NCBI GenBank assembly: GCA_002007465.1
Contig: LNAC01000039.1
Span: forward strand, 1,118,997-1,182,996
Direction: 5' to 3'
DNA length: 64,000 nt
From: Ailurus styani
Taxonomy: Eukaryota; Chordata; Mammalia; Carnivora; Ailuridae
The notes below the pieces were generated by a model. The model did not search any database, was not told the origin of the DNA, and was given only the letters and a program-made list of their open reading frames with translations. The position numbers and the translations under genes are program-made. Positions within the stretch are counted from its first letter, which is position 1; every line of letters begins with the position of its first letter. This document shows positions 22,193 through 33,231 of this stretch, one piece after another.

Positions 22193-23544
22193 TGCCTGGA
22201 ATCCCTGTCTATTGGACGACTGGTTGAAAGCCTCACAGAGAAGCATGGTGGTCCCTTTAAGAGCAAAACGAGAAGCCTCTTTTCTTTTCACTCATTTGGT
22301 GCCAGAGCCCATGCTTCCAAGACCTCATTTTATGCACAAGCCCTCAATACAGGAAATGGTGCAGCTCCTAAAGAAGATAATGCCTGGGTTCTTAAAAAGC
22401 TTAAACTCAACCACTCACTGGTGCACAGTATGGGACACAACCTTCAGCTCAGAGACCCAAAAACAGAAAGCCCACAGTCTTTAGGCAAGTTCCTTAACCT
22501 CCCCCGTCTCAGAGTCCTCTGTAAAATGGAGTGTTGGGCTCACTAGACAACCCCTGAACTCTGTGAATGAAGATGGTGTAAATTTACAGTGTTTCCTTCA
22601 GTGTATCTGATTATTTCAATCTGTACTCAACTGTTCTTTCCATCTACAAGATAGAAATAAAATACACGAAACATATACATTCTTAGTTTTAAATGCCAAA
22701 GAGTCTTTAAACTTTCTTTGTAGCTAAATTCCATCTTCAGTGTATGAGTTGAAGCAAATCAAGTCTGGTCAAAGCTTACACAGGAGGAAGGTAATGTGAG
22801 ACCTGGCCTTGTTTTGACATGCCTCCCAAGGACATGTTCTGAAAGAGGAATCAGGGGCTGGGGGCACATTTCACTTGTCTCTCAGAGCCCTGAGTGCGCT
22901 CTATTAAAAATGATTTCCGAAGAACCTGCTAAACTCTTCTTGATGCAATTCTCTTGAAAAATTGCTAGAGTATGGACTTCCCATGGCAGATTTCAAGGCT
23001 TGTGTTTCCATGGATGCTTGATTCACCTGCAAATGTGACCACACCAGGCATCTATCACCAGACAGGAATGGGACATGATAGAGTGGTACCAAAAGTCCAA
23101 GGAATTTAACATTTGCACAAGTGAGACTGGAAGTTTGCCATCCTGTGTGTGCACATGATTTCCTTTTCTGACTAATTTCTTTTGTAGAAAGAGTAATTAG
23201 CTTCATTACTAACACTGTCTCTGTTACTACCTCTAGGCAAATCATTAATAGTCAGCTTGATCATTTAATAGCCTTACAGTGCTTGGACTTCAACACCCCT
23301 AAAACTAACGACAGGTAGATATGCACATATATATGTACTTACACATATATGTATATATGTGCATATATACATAGTTTTAAATATGAACTCACACATATAC
23401 ACCACCATCATCATCAAAATCAACATCAGCCATTCATTTTATTAATCACTTTTCATAATCTCTGCCCTCAAGAAGCTTGCAATTTAATGAAAAAGAATAC
23501 AGAATATCCATAAAAAGAGATGGATAACCATGTATAGCATCGAC
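22193..23544. other. No gene; faint MIR; AT/GT low complexity
   Basis: Near 22470-22550, 'ttaggcaagttccttaacctcccc...gagtcctctgtaaaatgg' is a weak MIR core. Bases 23318-23370 are alternating TA/CA low-complexity sequence. Frames at 22181-22546 and 22904-23245 have no recognisable domain. Confidence 0.5.
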
Positions 23545-24053
23545 TATTGGTTCTCAAAGTGTGGTCCAGGGACCTCTGGGGGACCTTGAGTCTCTCTCAG
23601 GGAGCCCACCAGGGAAAAACTCTTTCCATAATAATACTGAGACGTTACTTGCTTTTTTCACTCACATTTCTCAGGAGTGTATGATGGAATTTTCTAGAAG
23701 AATATCTGTGATATTGCAACAAACTGAATGCAGAACAGATAAGGAACCTAGCTTTCTTTTATTAAGCCAGAAATTAAAGAGATTGGCAAAAATGAAAAAA
23801 GAAGGTCACTCTTCTCATTAAACATTTTGGTTTTTTAAAATTTTGCCTACTCTTTCAATAAAAATACATTAGCAATCTTAAAATGCAATGGGTTTATCAT
23901 TATTTTTAAATAAATGTTTAATTTAAAATCTATTTTCTCATTTTAATTTCAGATAGGGTACATATATATCAACAGATACAATCCACATAAACACAAGCTT
24001 TTGGGTGTGCTCAATATGCATTAACAGTATAAAGAGTCCTAAAAACCAGAATG
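23545..24053 (-). mobile_element. hAT-superfamily fossil, copy 2 (inverse of 11648-12140)
   Basis: It starts 'ttggttctcaaagtgtggtccaggg' and contains 'gatattgcaacaaactgaatgcag' and 'attaagccagaaattaaagagattggcaaaaatg', the complements of blocks in the copy at 11648-12140. It ends 'gagtcctaaaaaccaga'. The 86-codon frame 23561-23821 lies inside and is not a gene. Confidence 0.75.
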
Positions 24054-24094
24054 TCAGAGACTTACTGATCTAGACCAAGTTCCTCTTCTCCACT

Positions 24095-24400
24095 CATCCA
24101 GATTTCACCTACTGAATCCAGACAGAAGGCCACCTCTTCCATGAGGCCTTCTGTGATTCTTCTTCCCCTTCCTCAGACACACAGAAAGGGTCTAATAATT
24201 ACTAGGACAAATGGTATGTACCAAGTCCTGCCCTAGGGTCTTTCTCATGTATTAGATATTCCCTCTCACTTGGGATCTCTCTGTCCTTCATTGCTCATGG
24301 GATAGTAATATTTTATAAAACATATGCTACCATTTCTATTAAATTATAAGCTCCTTAAGAGATCACTACCTACCTTATCTTTGTGTCCTAAAAATTGGTA
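24095..24400 (+). mobile_element. L2 fragment, sense
   Basis: 'tcttccatgaggccttctgtgattctt' and 'ttaaattataagctccttaagagatcact' correspond to the 3' half of L2 in sense orientation. Confidence 0.6.
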
Positions 24401-24429
24401 AGTGAATAATGAATGCTACCTGAGAAAAC

Positions 24430-24740
24430 AGCGATTTAGAGATGAGCTGAGCTGGAGTGCTGAGGGAACACCTGCCCTGAGGAAATGTGACCAAGAAAAT
24501 GAGATTTGAGGTGAGTCTGAAAGATAGAGGAGGGTTTCTGTTAGTAAAACGGAAGAGGAAAGACGTTTCAAATGTGGGAATAACATGATCAAGGGCACAC
24601 AAATAGGGATTCTCAAAGTAATTCAAAGAATAAAAGAAACCTTAGTGCTAAAACTGACAAGATTCATATTAGGAGAAGCAAAGGAGAAGACAGAAAATGG
24701 AGTTTGGACTGTCTGAAAGAAATGATCACATTAAGCCTTC
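24430..24740 (-). mobile_element. L2 fragment, antisense
   Basis: 'gatttgaggtgagtctgaaagatagaggagg' and 'gggaataacatgatcaagggcaca' match the complement of L2. It abuts the sense L2 fragment just upstream, so the two are separate insertions or a rearranged element. Confidence 0.5.
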
Positions 24741-25727
24741 TGGTTTCCTGAGGATAAGAAAAAGAGAAGTAATAACATTGTGTGGCTTATTTCCTAACAT
24801 GAAAATTTGGTATTAAAGGAAAAACTAAGCCAGAATTCAGTAGGAAGGAATAGTAAATGCAGAGCATTTCCCACATAGGTCAAGCCAACCCTTCTCTTGT
24901 GTTAAAAGACTCAATGTTCAGCTGTCTAATACAGCCTATACTTTCTTTGAAATACTGTAAAATTCAAGTGTTTATGTTTCCAAAAATTGTATTTTCATTT
25001 TATAAAAACTTGATCAAAATAAGGTCAGGAGGTCTCATAAAAATGGCACTTAATTGTTTTTTTGTTTAAAAACAAAAACAAAAACCTGTGCTCACAAAAT
25101 AAGCATTCAAAACATGTCAGGCATTTTGAAATCATTTTTTCTACTGAAGTGAGTAGTATCCCTTCTTTGTAAACAAGAATAATATTTTCCTAATAGGCAT
25201 GCCATAGTTTCCATCTGCATGCAAAGTTCTACAACAGTCTTCAAACATTTTGAACATTCAAAGTATTTAAAACCGGCTAAGTATTTAAGACTGTATAACC
25301 AATTTTATAGGGCAGTAAAGTTGAATTAACATGTAATTGGCTTTTAGTATACTTCTCAAAGAGCCCAAAAAACAAAAAAAACGCCAAAAAACTGAAAAAA
25401 GAAAGTAAAGAAAGCTGACATTCATGCTCTCTGGACTAGACTGAAAAGTTAAAGAGGGGAAGCCTTGATCTCAATGAGAGAAGAGGGGAGGTAGCATGCA
25501 TACATCCTACTTTATGGGAGCCATTATCCAAGCCATTAACCCATGTAGTGTGTTCTATCGGCTTTGTGTTTGTTTTGATAATGCACCAACAAAAGACGGA
25601 GAGGGGATGGTTTAGGTGAAATATGAAACTATATAAATATTAGCTACCAGTAGCAAAATAATAGAGTTGTGAAATTGAGAGTCTTCTTCAACATATTTTA
25701 GATACATGGAATAGCTGATAGGTATTT
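24741..25727. other. No gene recognised
   Basis: AT-rich unassigned sequence. A-rich runs with C interruptions lie at 25066-25087 and 25365-25405. Confidence 0.5.
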
Positions 25728-25736
25728 AACAATTAG

Positions 25737-25947
25737 AGGAGAGGTGCCTGGGTGGCTCAGTGGGTTAAACTTCGGACTTAGGCTCAGGTCATGATCTCAG
25801 GGTTCTGGGATCAAGCCCCACATCAGCCCTGTATGGGGCTCTGCACCCAGCTGGGAGTCCACTTCTCCTTCTGTTCCCCCCCCAGACTCCCGTTCCCTCA
25901 TGCTCTCTCTCAAATAAATAAAATCTTTAAAAAAAGAAAAACCGAAA
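25737..25947 (+). mobile_element. CAN-SINE, older subfamily
   Basis: Head 'gtgcctgggtggctcagtgggttaaac', diverged B-box region 'gggatcaagcccc', a shortened C/T middle and 'caaataaataaaatctttaaaaaaag'. Duplications 'aacaattag' lie at 25728-25736 and 25948-25956. Confidence 0.92.
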
Positions 25948-26030
25948 AACAATTAGTGGAAATATTTCCTGCACAAGTGTCATTCATTAGAGACATTTTC
26001 TTAAATCAGTTCACCAAAACACTATTGTTA

Positions 26031-26201
26031 TTTTATTTTATTTTTTGAGAGAGAAAAAGAGAAAGTGACAGGGAGGAACAGAGGGAGAGGAAGAGAGAAA
26101 ATCTTAAGCAGACTCCACACCAGACAGGGGGCTCAATCTCACAGTACTGAGATCATGACCTGAGCGGAAATCAAGAATCAGACTGAGCCACCCAGGTCCC
26201 C
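26031..26201 (-). mobile_element. CAN-SINE, antisense, diverged
   Basis: T-rich start, 'gagagagaaaaagagaaagtgacagggagg', 'cagtactgagatcatgacctgagc' and head complement 'gactgagccacccagg'. Imperfect duplications begin 'ccaaaacacta' (26014) and 'ccaaaacacaa' (26202). Confidence 0.88.
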
Positions 26202-26453
26202 CCAAAACACAATTTTATTAGGGGCCATATATCCAGAAATAAAAAAGCTTAGAAAATTATTTGTACTGCTATCCCCTTAATAGAATGGAATTTTTCTAAG
26301 TTTTCAGAAAGTGTCTTACTTTTACTTAAGTACCATACAGATTACATAGGCAAACATTTGTCATTTTCTAAACCAAGAATTCTTCTTACAGTCCTTAGAT
26401 AAAATAAGCTCTGCCTCAATGCACTGGGATACATATGTTTTATTATATATGCG

Positions 26454-26456
<3 letters not shown>

Positions 26457-26485
<29 letters not shown>
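26457..26485 (+). repeat. (CA)n microsatellite
   Basis: About 14 uninterrupted CA units after 'atatgcgcacg'. Confidence 0.93.
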
Positions 26486-26488
<3 letters not shown>

Positions 26489-26524
26489 CATGACACACAG
26501 AGGCAGCAGGAGGAGAGTGGAAAA

Positions 26525-26690
26525 ATCATGGATTTAGAGGCAGAAACTTCAGGATCCAGTTACGATGTGTTTACTAATTGTAAGACACAAACGAAGTCAC
26601 TTAATTTTCCTGAATTCCAGTTTCCTCTTTTATAAATTGGTTATAATAATTACCTCTCTGCTTACCTCCGAAAATCACGGTGATACTCCA
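26525..26690 (+). mobile_element. MIR, sense
   Basis: 'ggatttagaggcagaaacttcaggatcca', 'cacttaattttcctgaattccagtttcctcttttataaattgg' and 'taattacctctctgcttacc' match MIR in order. Confidence 0.72.
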
Positions 26691-27827
26691 AAAAGATGAC
26701 ATGTAGGAAAATAATTTGTATAAAGATATCATTTTCACAAAATATTTAAATATTTTTCTTATGCTTTAAGGGCTCAGTTTCAATAAGAGCTATCTTTGTT
26801 AGGCAAAAGTTGAGTTATGAAACTAAAAGTACAACTTTCCATATGATGTGGAGTTTCCTGTTCTGCGTTTTACAGAGCCACGTCCCAGATGCACAACTAC
26901 TTATTACCGCATGACAAACTCAAGCTTTGATTACAGTTATTAGGACATGAAAATATTGACAGAGGTGAGATCCCTATTGTGAAATATAAGGACCATGAAA
27001 ATCTAAAATGTCATGGAGCATCATCCTTCACTCCTGGACTGTAAAAACTAAGAAGGTGGAGGATAATTTCAACAAAATAAGTAGAATTGGAAATAGAAGG
27101 TTAAACATTACCTTACTGACAAATTTACCAACTAGACTTCCCGGCTAGCGCTAGGAGGTCATGCTGACACCTGGACTTTGATGCACCCCTGGGGCTGACC
27201 CAAAGCCAGTGAGAAGGAGGCCAGTCTTCCATCCTGGGGCATCATTCCACTGCAGGTACCTGTCTGCCCCAGTGACCTGATCCCTTTGTGATAGCCCAGG
27301 GCGTGGGGTGGGACCTCCCTCCAGAACCTCCCCCTCACTCTCAGGCCATGCTCTAGACTTCCCTTGACTCCCAAACTGCTGCTCTGGATCCAGGTTTCCT
27401 GTGCCTCATGCTGGTGACTGTCATCTTAACTGATCAGCTAAGTCCAAGAATCTCACACTGACATGGCTACAGAAAGAAAAAGTAGATGGAAAAATGGACC
27501 AATGGAATCTGTCACCCTGAACAGTGCCTGAACCATAGGAGCATGGTTCCATGGAACCAGTGACCTCTGAGCTGGAACCAGTTATAACCTTACAGAAAGA
27601 TAGCCCTTCCCCAGGCTTTCTGATAGTCTAGAGCCACTGGGTGAAGGGAGAAGAATGTACGCCAGAGGGCAGGACACACACAAGTCAACAAGGCAAACCC
27701 AAAACCCAGATGAGGAAGTCATAGATCATTTAGCAAGTTATTAGCAAAGATAAAAATAAGAGCAGGGTTTATTATTTCCAGTTAATCCAAAAGATTGTCA
27801 CTAATTCAGAGAGTCACAGAGTATTTA
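26691..27827. other. No gene recognised
   Basis: Unassigned. The stretch 27140-27420 is GC-richer and holds a 71-codon minus frame (27159-27374) with no recognised domain. Confidence 0.45.
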
Positions 27828-27890
27828 TGGGACTTGATAGGACTTGAAGATGGGACTTGAAGATGGGATATGAAGATGGGACTTGAAGAT
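27828..27890 (+). repeat. 13-bp minisatellite
   Basis: Five units of 'tgggacttgaaga': three full 13-bp units start at 27851, 27864 and 27877, and two shortened ones at 27828 and 27840. The unit at 27864 differs by two bases ('tgggatatgaaga'). Confidence 0.92.
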
Positions 27891-28681
27891 CACCTTGTTT
27901 TCATTTATCATATGAAAATATCAATGCCCAGAGACTCTTCTAAACTCAACTATATTAACACCACATGCACAGCTTACTGCCCAAGACAAAGTCACTGAAA
28001 CAAATACGTTGTCCTGTTTCTGGTCTCTTCCATGTAGGCAGAGACTTTGCTACATGCTGCGTCAAGGTCAGGCCACCACTTCTCAGGAATGGAGAAGGTC
28101 ACGAGATGTTATCAGTAGTCAGTATATTTCTCCATCACTGATTATAATACCAACACCCGTAATTGTCTCCATTTCAACTAGGAAACCAGTCAAATGTGAC
28201 AAATGTGCTCTTGTTACTCAACAAGTCTCTGGAAAGCATCGCTCTGCTACTTGCAACTTTTGAAAACCAAAAAATGACTCAACCAAAAAAATGATTTGAT
28301 TGAATTACCTTGTAGAGATTACCTTTAAAACCAATGAGCCTGTGAGCTGCAAATGGGATCTCAGCCATCCTGGAAGGAGGCCGTAATCATCTTCATCTAA
28401 AGAAAGCCAGTCGGCTGCCATGGAGAAAGCAAGGTCTAAAGTTCATAGACCAGTACAAGAGATCTGTCTGACTGACAGCACTGCCATAGTTGGGGAAGGA
28501 ACCACTCTTCTTATGTAATGGGAAGTAGGCTTTCAACACAGGGCACCACAGGTGGCTCCCAGTGAAAGCAACGTGAGCTATACGGCGGCTGTCACCCACG
28601 GGAACTGGTTTAACAGTCATGTCCGGCTTTGTTAATATAGTGTTTTACCAGGAGGGTTTTACAGATCTCATGTTGTCACTC
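27891..28681. other. No gene recognised
   Basis: Unassigned sequence with 75- and 84-codon frames (28393-28620 minus, 28009-28263 plus) lacking recognisable features. Confidence 0.45.
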
Positions 28682-28697
28682 AAAAAAGGGGGGGATT

Positions 28698-28909
28698 GGG
28701 CGCCTGGGTGGCTCAGTGGGTTAAAGCCTCTGCTTTCGGCTCAGGTCATGATCTCAGCGTCCTGGGATCGAGGCCCGCATCGGGCTCTCTGCTCAGCAGG
28801 GAGCCTGCTTCCTCCTCTCCTTGTCTCTCTGCCTGCCTCTCTGCCTACTTGTGATCTCTCTCTCTCTCTGTGTCAAATAAATAAATAAAATCTTTAAAAA
28901 AAAAAAAAA
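28698..28909 (+). mobile_element. Young CAN-SINE
   Basis: Consensus-like head 'gcgcctgggtggctcagtgggttaaagcctctg', B box 'gggatcgaggcccgcatcggg', C/T tract, 'tgtcaaataaataaataaaatcttt' and 14 A. The target duplication is (A)6(G)7ATT at 28682-28697 and (A)n(G)9ATT ending at 28921. The G-run has changed length since insertion. Frames at 28619-28888 and 28793-29059 are SINE-derived. Confidence 0.96.
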
Positions 28910-28921
28910 GGGGGGGGGATT

Positions 28922-29474
28922 ATTAATCAGGTCAGTACCTATCCTCCCACTGAACCGATGGAGAAACCAGGGTGAGTGTTTGGCCTTTCTAGCCTCCTTC
29001 CAGGGTGAGTCACTTTGAAGCATCACACCTGGGATGCTGTGGCCTAGCGCTCTGGCCACAGAGTGGCCCCCTAAATTGTGGTTAAAAAAAAAAAAGTGAG
29101 AAAGGAGGCCCAGATCTAGGAGGGATTCATCTTTTGGTTTGAATTGGTTGATTTAGGGCAGAGGTAGGTTTTGACCTTAAATTTTTTTCAAACCATCATG
29201 GGACCATGTTCTCCATTATGAACAATTTCCAAGCGTGATTTCAACTGGAAACTTTATTAGCTCATACAGGCATGATCTGTGTCACTTAATAAAGCACTGC
29301 TTCTGTGTACAAGTAAGTATGTTTTCAGGGCTATACTATTCTAATGCACGGAGTTCTTACTTCTACTCACAAAGAATAGGCCTATTACCTATTATCTCTT
29401 GCTCAGAGGGGAGGTACCAACTATTCAGGTTAAATTTTTCAGAAGGGAAAAACAATGTGACATGCCTATACATT
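28922..29474. other. No gene recognised
   Basis: Unassigned sequence with a 12-A run near 29081. The 84-codon frame 29235-29489 has no domain. Confidence 0.5.
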
Positions 29475-29635
29475 TATACAGGAGTTTAAGAAGCATTTTC
29501 ATATAACTAATGCAATCTTCACAAAACCCTTGTTTTATAGATGAAGCCCCAGAGGCCTGGGGGTATTAAAACTTGCCCAAAGGGCCCTGGCTTCTAAAAT
29601 GCTGGAGTCAGAGTCTGGCAATGCCTCTAGCTCTG
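29475..29635 (-). mobile_element. MIR, antisense
   Basis: 'gcattttcatataactaatgcaatcttcacaaaaccc', 'ttgttttatagatgaagccccagagg' and 'aaaacttgcccaaaggg' are MIR complement phrases in order. Confidence 0.65.
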
Positions 29636-29911
29636 CTGCTCCTTCGGACACTTGCCTCCGCCCCCTCCCCACATCCTCCAGCTCTACTTCCCCAAGTAAA
29701 GAAGGAAGCCAGGCTTTCTCCATCTCATACTCATCTCTGATTATGAGATAAATGCCTGCATGCTCTTTTCCACAGCACAAGCTACCCATGGTCTGCACTG
29801 CTGGTAACATCTTAAGTCATCACACCCATGATGAGAAAGGCCACAGTGGCCTTCCTCCTCATCCTCTCCCCAAATGCATGATGTCTGTCTCTTATTGCAA
29901 TAGGTATTTGT

Positions 29912-30013
29912 AAAAGGAAAGAAGGAAGGAAGGAAGAAAGGAAGGAGAAAAGGGAGGAAAGCAGGCCGGAAAGGAGAGGGGGAGAAGGAAGAGAGGAAGG
30001 AAAGGAGGGAGGA
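29912..30013 (+). repeat. Polypurine (GGAA/GGGA) tract
   Basis: About 100 bp almost wholly of A and G, with GGAA as the commonest unit. The only pyrimidine interruption is 'gcaggccgg' near 29961. It has mirror-like parts. Confidence 0.9.
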
Positions 30014-30936
30014 ATCTTAGAAACCTCTTCTCATTTCCACACAGCTAATCATACAGAAGTATCTTTAAGTAGTTACTATTGCTTGTATTCTATTAGAATA
30101 TAAGAGATACAGGATCCCAGTAGGGATCCCACTGTCAGAAAAATTATAATATAGCAAAAAGATGATAAAAAGGGACCAACTGGAGAAAACCCCAGGGTGG
30201 GACAGACTGTCAGTGGGGGCGGGGGGGTGGCGATCAGAGAGGGAGAGCAATGGGGCAGGAGAACTCCAGGACGAGGGGCCCTGGGAGAACCTCAAGCTTC
30301 CCTGAGATCTGACTTTAAGGGTAGAAGAAAGCAGTCTCTCAGGAGGGCAGGTTGGCACAGGAAGAACTGGATTCTGCGTTTTACGTGATTTACGTGCATT
30401 ACGTGTGACAAGCCAAGAACACCACGACATGACACTGGCCACTCTGTGGGCATCAAGTGGCTCTGTGAGTCATTGCTAGAATGTCAAAGGGATTTCGTAG
30501 TCAGGAAACTGTCTCTGCCTTGCTGTTTATGATCAACAACTTAGGCAAATAGAAATCTAAAGAGCTAACAAGCTGGCACAGTGCCCTGGGCCCCTGGGAT
30601 GTAGGCCATGCCCCACTGGTGGTGAAAGCACCCTCTGCCCTTACATCAGCCCTTCTCCACTGCAGCGAGTGTGAAACTTCTGCATTTACACTCCTGCTCT
30701 TTGCTCAGCATTTCACTCAAGGAGGCTGACCAATGTTGATCCAAATGCAATGCACCCACAATATCTTAAAATAATAATTATTTGTGGAATCGGTGTGTTA
30801 TTTCCACATGCAGATACTGCAAAAATCCTGAGATGAGTCATTCTACATGATTCCCATGGGGAAGACTATGGTACACACAGCTTGCAATTGAAAATGACAT
30901 TCTTCATTGGAGGAAAAGTGGTTTTCATGACGTAGA
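30014..30936. other. No gene; G-rich run and TTACGTG triplet inside
   Basis: Unassigned sequence. A G-run cluster lies at 30213-30230. Three TTACGTG motifs with exact 9-bp spacing lie at 30381-30405. The 125-codon minus frame 30065-30442 has no recognised domain. Confidence 0.5.
30381..30405 (+). promoter_or_regulatory. Triple TTACGTG motif array (candidate only)
   Basis: TTACGTG occurs at 30381-30387, 30390-30396 and 30399-30405. Each contains the core RCGTG bound by HIF and related bHLH-PAS factors, and the TTACGT half is shared by some bZIP sites. All three CpGs are retained in otherwise CpG-poor DNA. Function is inferred from motif content alone; a short 9-bp tandem repeat is the null explanation. 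Confidence 0.3.
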
Positions 30937-30947
30937 GTGGAATAGTT

Positions 30948-31140
30948 TTTTTGTTTTTTTAAAAAAAACTTTGTTTATTTGACATGCAGAGAGAGAGAAT
31001 ACAAGCAGGGAGAGCTACAGAGGGAGAGGAGAAGTAGGCTCCTGGCTGAGCAGAGAGCCCAACATGGGATCCCAGGACCCTAGGATCATGAGTTGAGCCC
31101 AACGGCAGATGCTTAACTGACTGAGCCACACAGGTGCCCT
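30948..31140 (-). mobile_element. CAN-SINE, antisense, diverged
   Basis: T-rich start, 'tttgtttatttgacatgcagagagagag', 'gagagcccaacatggga' and head complement 'ctgactgagccacacagg'. Flanks 'tggaatagttt' and 'tggaataattt' are a decayed target duplication. Confidence 0.9.
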
Positions 31141-31202
31141 GGGTGGATTGGAATAATTTTAGATTATTTAGATTGGAATGATTTTAAAAGTTAAGGTTTG
31201 AA

Positions 31203-31342
31203 GCACCTGGGTGGTTCAGTTGGTTGGGTGTTAGACTCTTGATTTCAGCTCAGGTCTTGATCTTGGGGTCATGAGTTCAAGCCCCATGTTGGGCTCCATG
31301 TTGGGCATGGAGCCTACTTATAAACAAATAAATAAATAGATA
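31203..31342 (+). mobile_element. CAN-SINE, older short form
   Basis: Head 'gcacctgggtggttcagttggttggg', then 'ctcttgatttcagctcaggtcttgatcttggggtcatgagttcaagccccatgttggg', joining directly to 'aacaaataaataaata' without the long C/T tract. No clear target duplication. Confidence 0.88.
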
Positions 31343-33144
31343 AGTTTCTGTCTTGCTGGACAAACATGTATAACCTTGTAATCACTTAATATTTTAGGCC
31401 TTGATGTTCTTACGAGTACAATGCTTAAATGGAGAGAGAAATATTCTATCTCATTCTATCTCATTGCTTTCTGCTTCAAGTTCAGAGCATCTGCTCTCTC
31501 TCCATCCCCCTGAAGTAGCAAACAACACTAAAAGGCATGCGGTCTTCCCTTGAGGAACTTTCAGAACCCTGAATATTTTGAATGACTGGAAAGGTAATAT
31601 CAGCCCACTCCTCAGGACTCTCTCAAATAGAAGACCACTGTCTCTCCCCCTGTAACTGAGACTCAGCAAAAGACCCGGAGATTTGGAAATGCAAACTCAG
31701 TAGAGTTTGTTTGAAATATTATCAAGGCGTTTTTTGCCCTAAAAAAAAAAATCATCAAATAATTCTACAACCAAATATTCAAAATACTGGAAAAAAACAG
31801 GATCCCAATCTTTGAGCTAGTAGACATATTTTAGTCCTGGTTTTGGCATATAACTACTTTGGTGACTTTTGATGCTCAACACTCAGGGCCTAGCATGGCT
31901 TGCGTGGTGGCGGGGAGAGGAGAAAGGGAGAAAGCCTTCCCTGACTGGTTCCCAGTTTTAGCTGAGGGACACAGGAGATAAGTGGTGTAAAAGTATTTCA
32001 TAAAATGTAATGTGTTCTACAAATGAAAGGGATTGTATTTTTTTGTCACGAAGCCATTGTTCATGTGATTGGAGGAAGCCATATCTATAGTATAAACATG
32101 TGTTATAAACATAAGTCTGAAAGTTAATGCCTTTAGCAAAGGAAACATTATTTTCGTTATTATCATTATTGAGAGGGCAGGCCATTCTGAATGTTAACAA
32201 TCACAAGAAAACTCATCAGAGGGAGCTCCACCCTTTAAAGATTATTAAACCTTGCGACACACAGGTAACCAGGCAACTGGAGTACCTCCTATCCTGAAGC
32301 AATGTAGGTGACAGTGGCATAAGTCACTCTTTCCTTGGTATTGAGCACAACTGCCACTCAGAACACCACCCAGTGTCCAGGTAATGACAGCACCCACATG
32401 GGTCAGTGTTCCCTCCTCATGACATGACAGAGACCCGGGATGCCATGATGAATCTCCACCTAAGGATCTTGGTCGACCAAGGAGACTTCTAGAAACTGAC
32501 CTCCAACAGCTATTTGCTCTTTCAGGCCACATAGGAATTTTTCCAGGCAGAAAGGAATACCTCTCTTACCTGAGTTGGCATAATCAGGACAAGCAGCGTG
32601 AAGTGTCACTGGTCAAAAACAATGGTGGGGCTGGGTTACTCCTGATTTTCTGCACATCTTGCAGGGCAGAACTTTTCCTGAAAATCCTGAAGTTCAGATG
32701 TTTACAATTACAGGCAATGAGGCTCAAAGAGCCAGCCTCATGGATCACTTGTGTTTTATTTTTGGTTTTGTTTTCATTAGATGCAACACTGAGCTGAGCC
32801 ATGAGCCTTCCAGGGAGTTGCACAAGTTCAGCTTTTAGAGATTGTGTTTCATGGTCATGGAAAAAAAAATAATAATTGGATTTAATAGGTTTTCACAATC
32901 ATACTATCTACTTAACCTTCCAAGATCATTACTCACTTAATTGCAAGCCCCAAGGAAAGATCAGAGGGTAGGGGCTACACTAGGCAATCATAATGATAAA
33001 AAAGTAGATTCTTCACAATTGATGTAAAATCTAAATATAATATCAAAAATCACTTCAAGTGTTCTTACTGAAACCCTTAGATTTGAAATAACTGGACTCC
33101 CTTGAGAATTACTCCAATGATAAAATGGATGCTTATACATTTAA
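31343..33144. other. No gene recognised
   Basis: About 1.8 kb with no named repeat. Frames such as 32245-32532 (minus, 95 codons) have no recognised domain. A run of 11 A lies at 31741. Confidence 0.45.
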
Positions 33145-33231
33145 ACATATATATATTTATATATTTATAAATATTTATATATGTTTATATATTTATATAT
33201 TTAAATATTTTTATATATGTATATATATATT
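33145..33231. repeat. AT-rich TA/TTTA low-complexity tract
   Basis: About 87 bp composed almost only of 'atatatatttatat'-like units. Confidence 0.9.

Noticed and set aside
30065..30442. 125-codon minus-strand open frame
   Set aside because: No domain, no splice or promoter context; the length is within chance expectation for a GC-richer patch.
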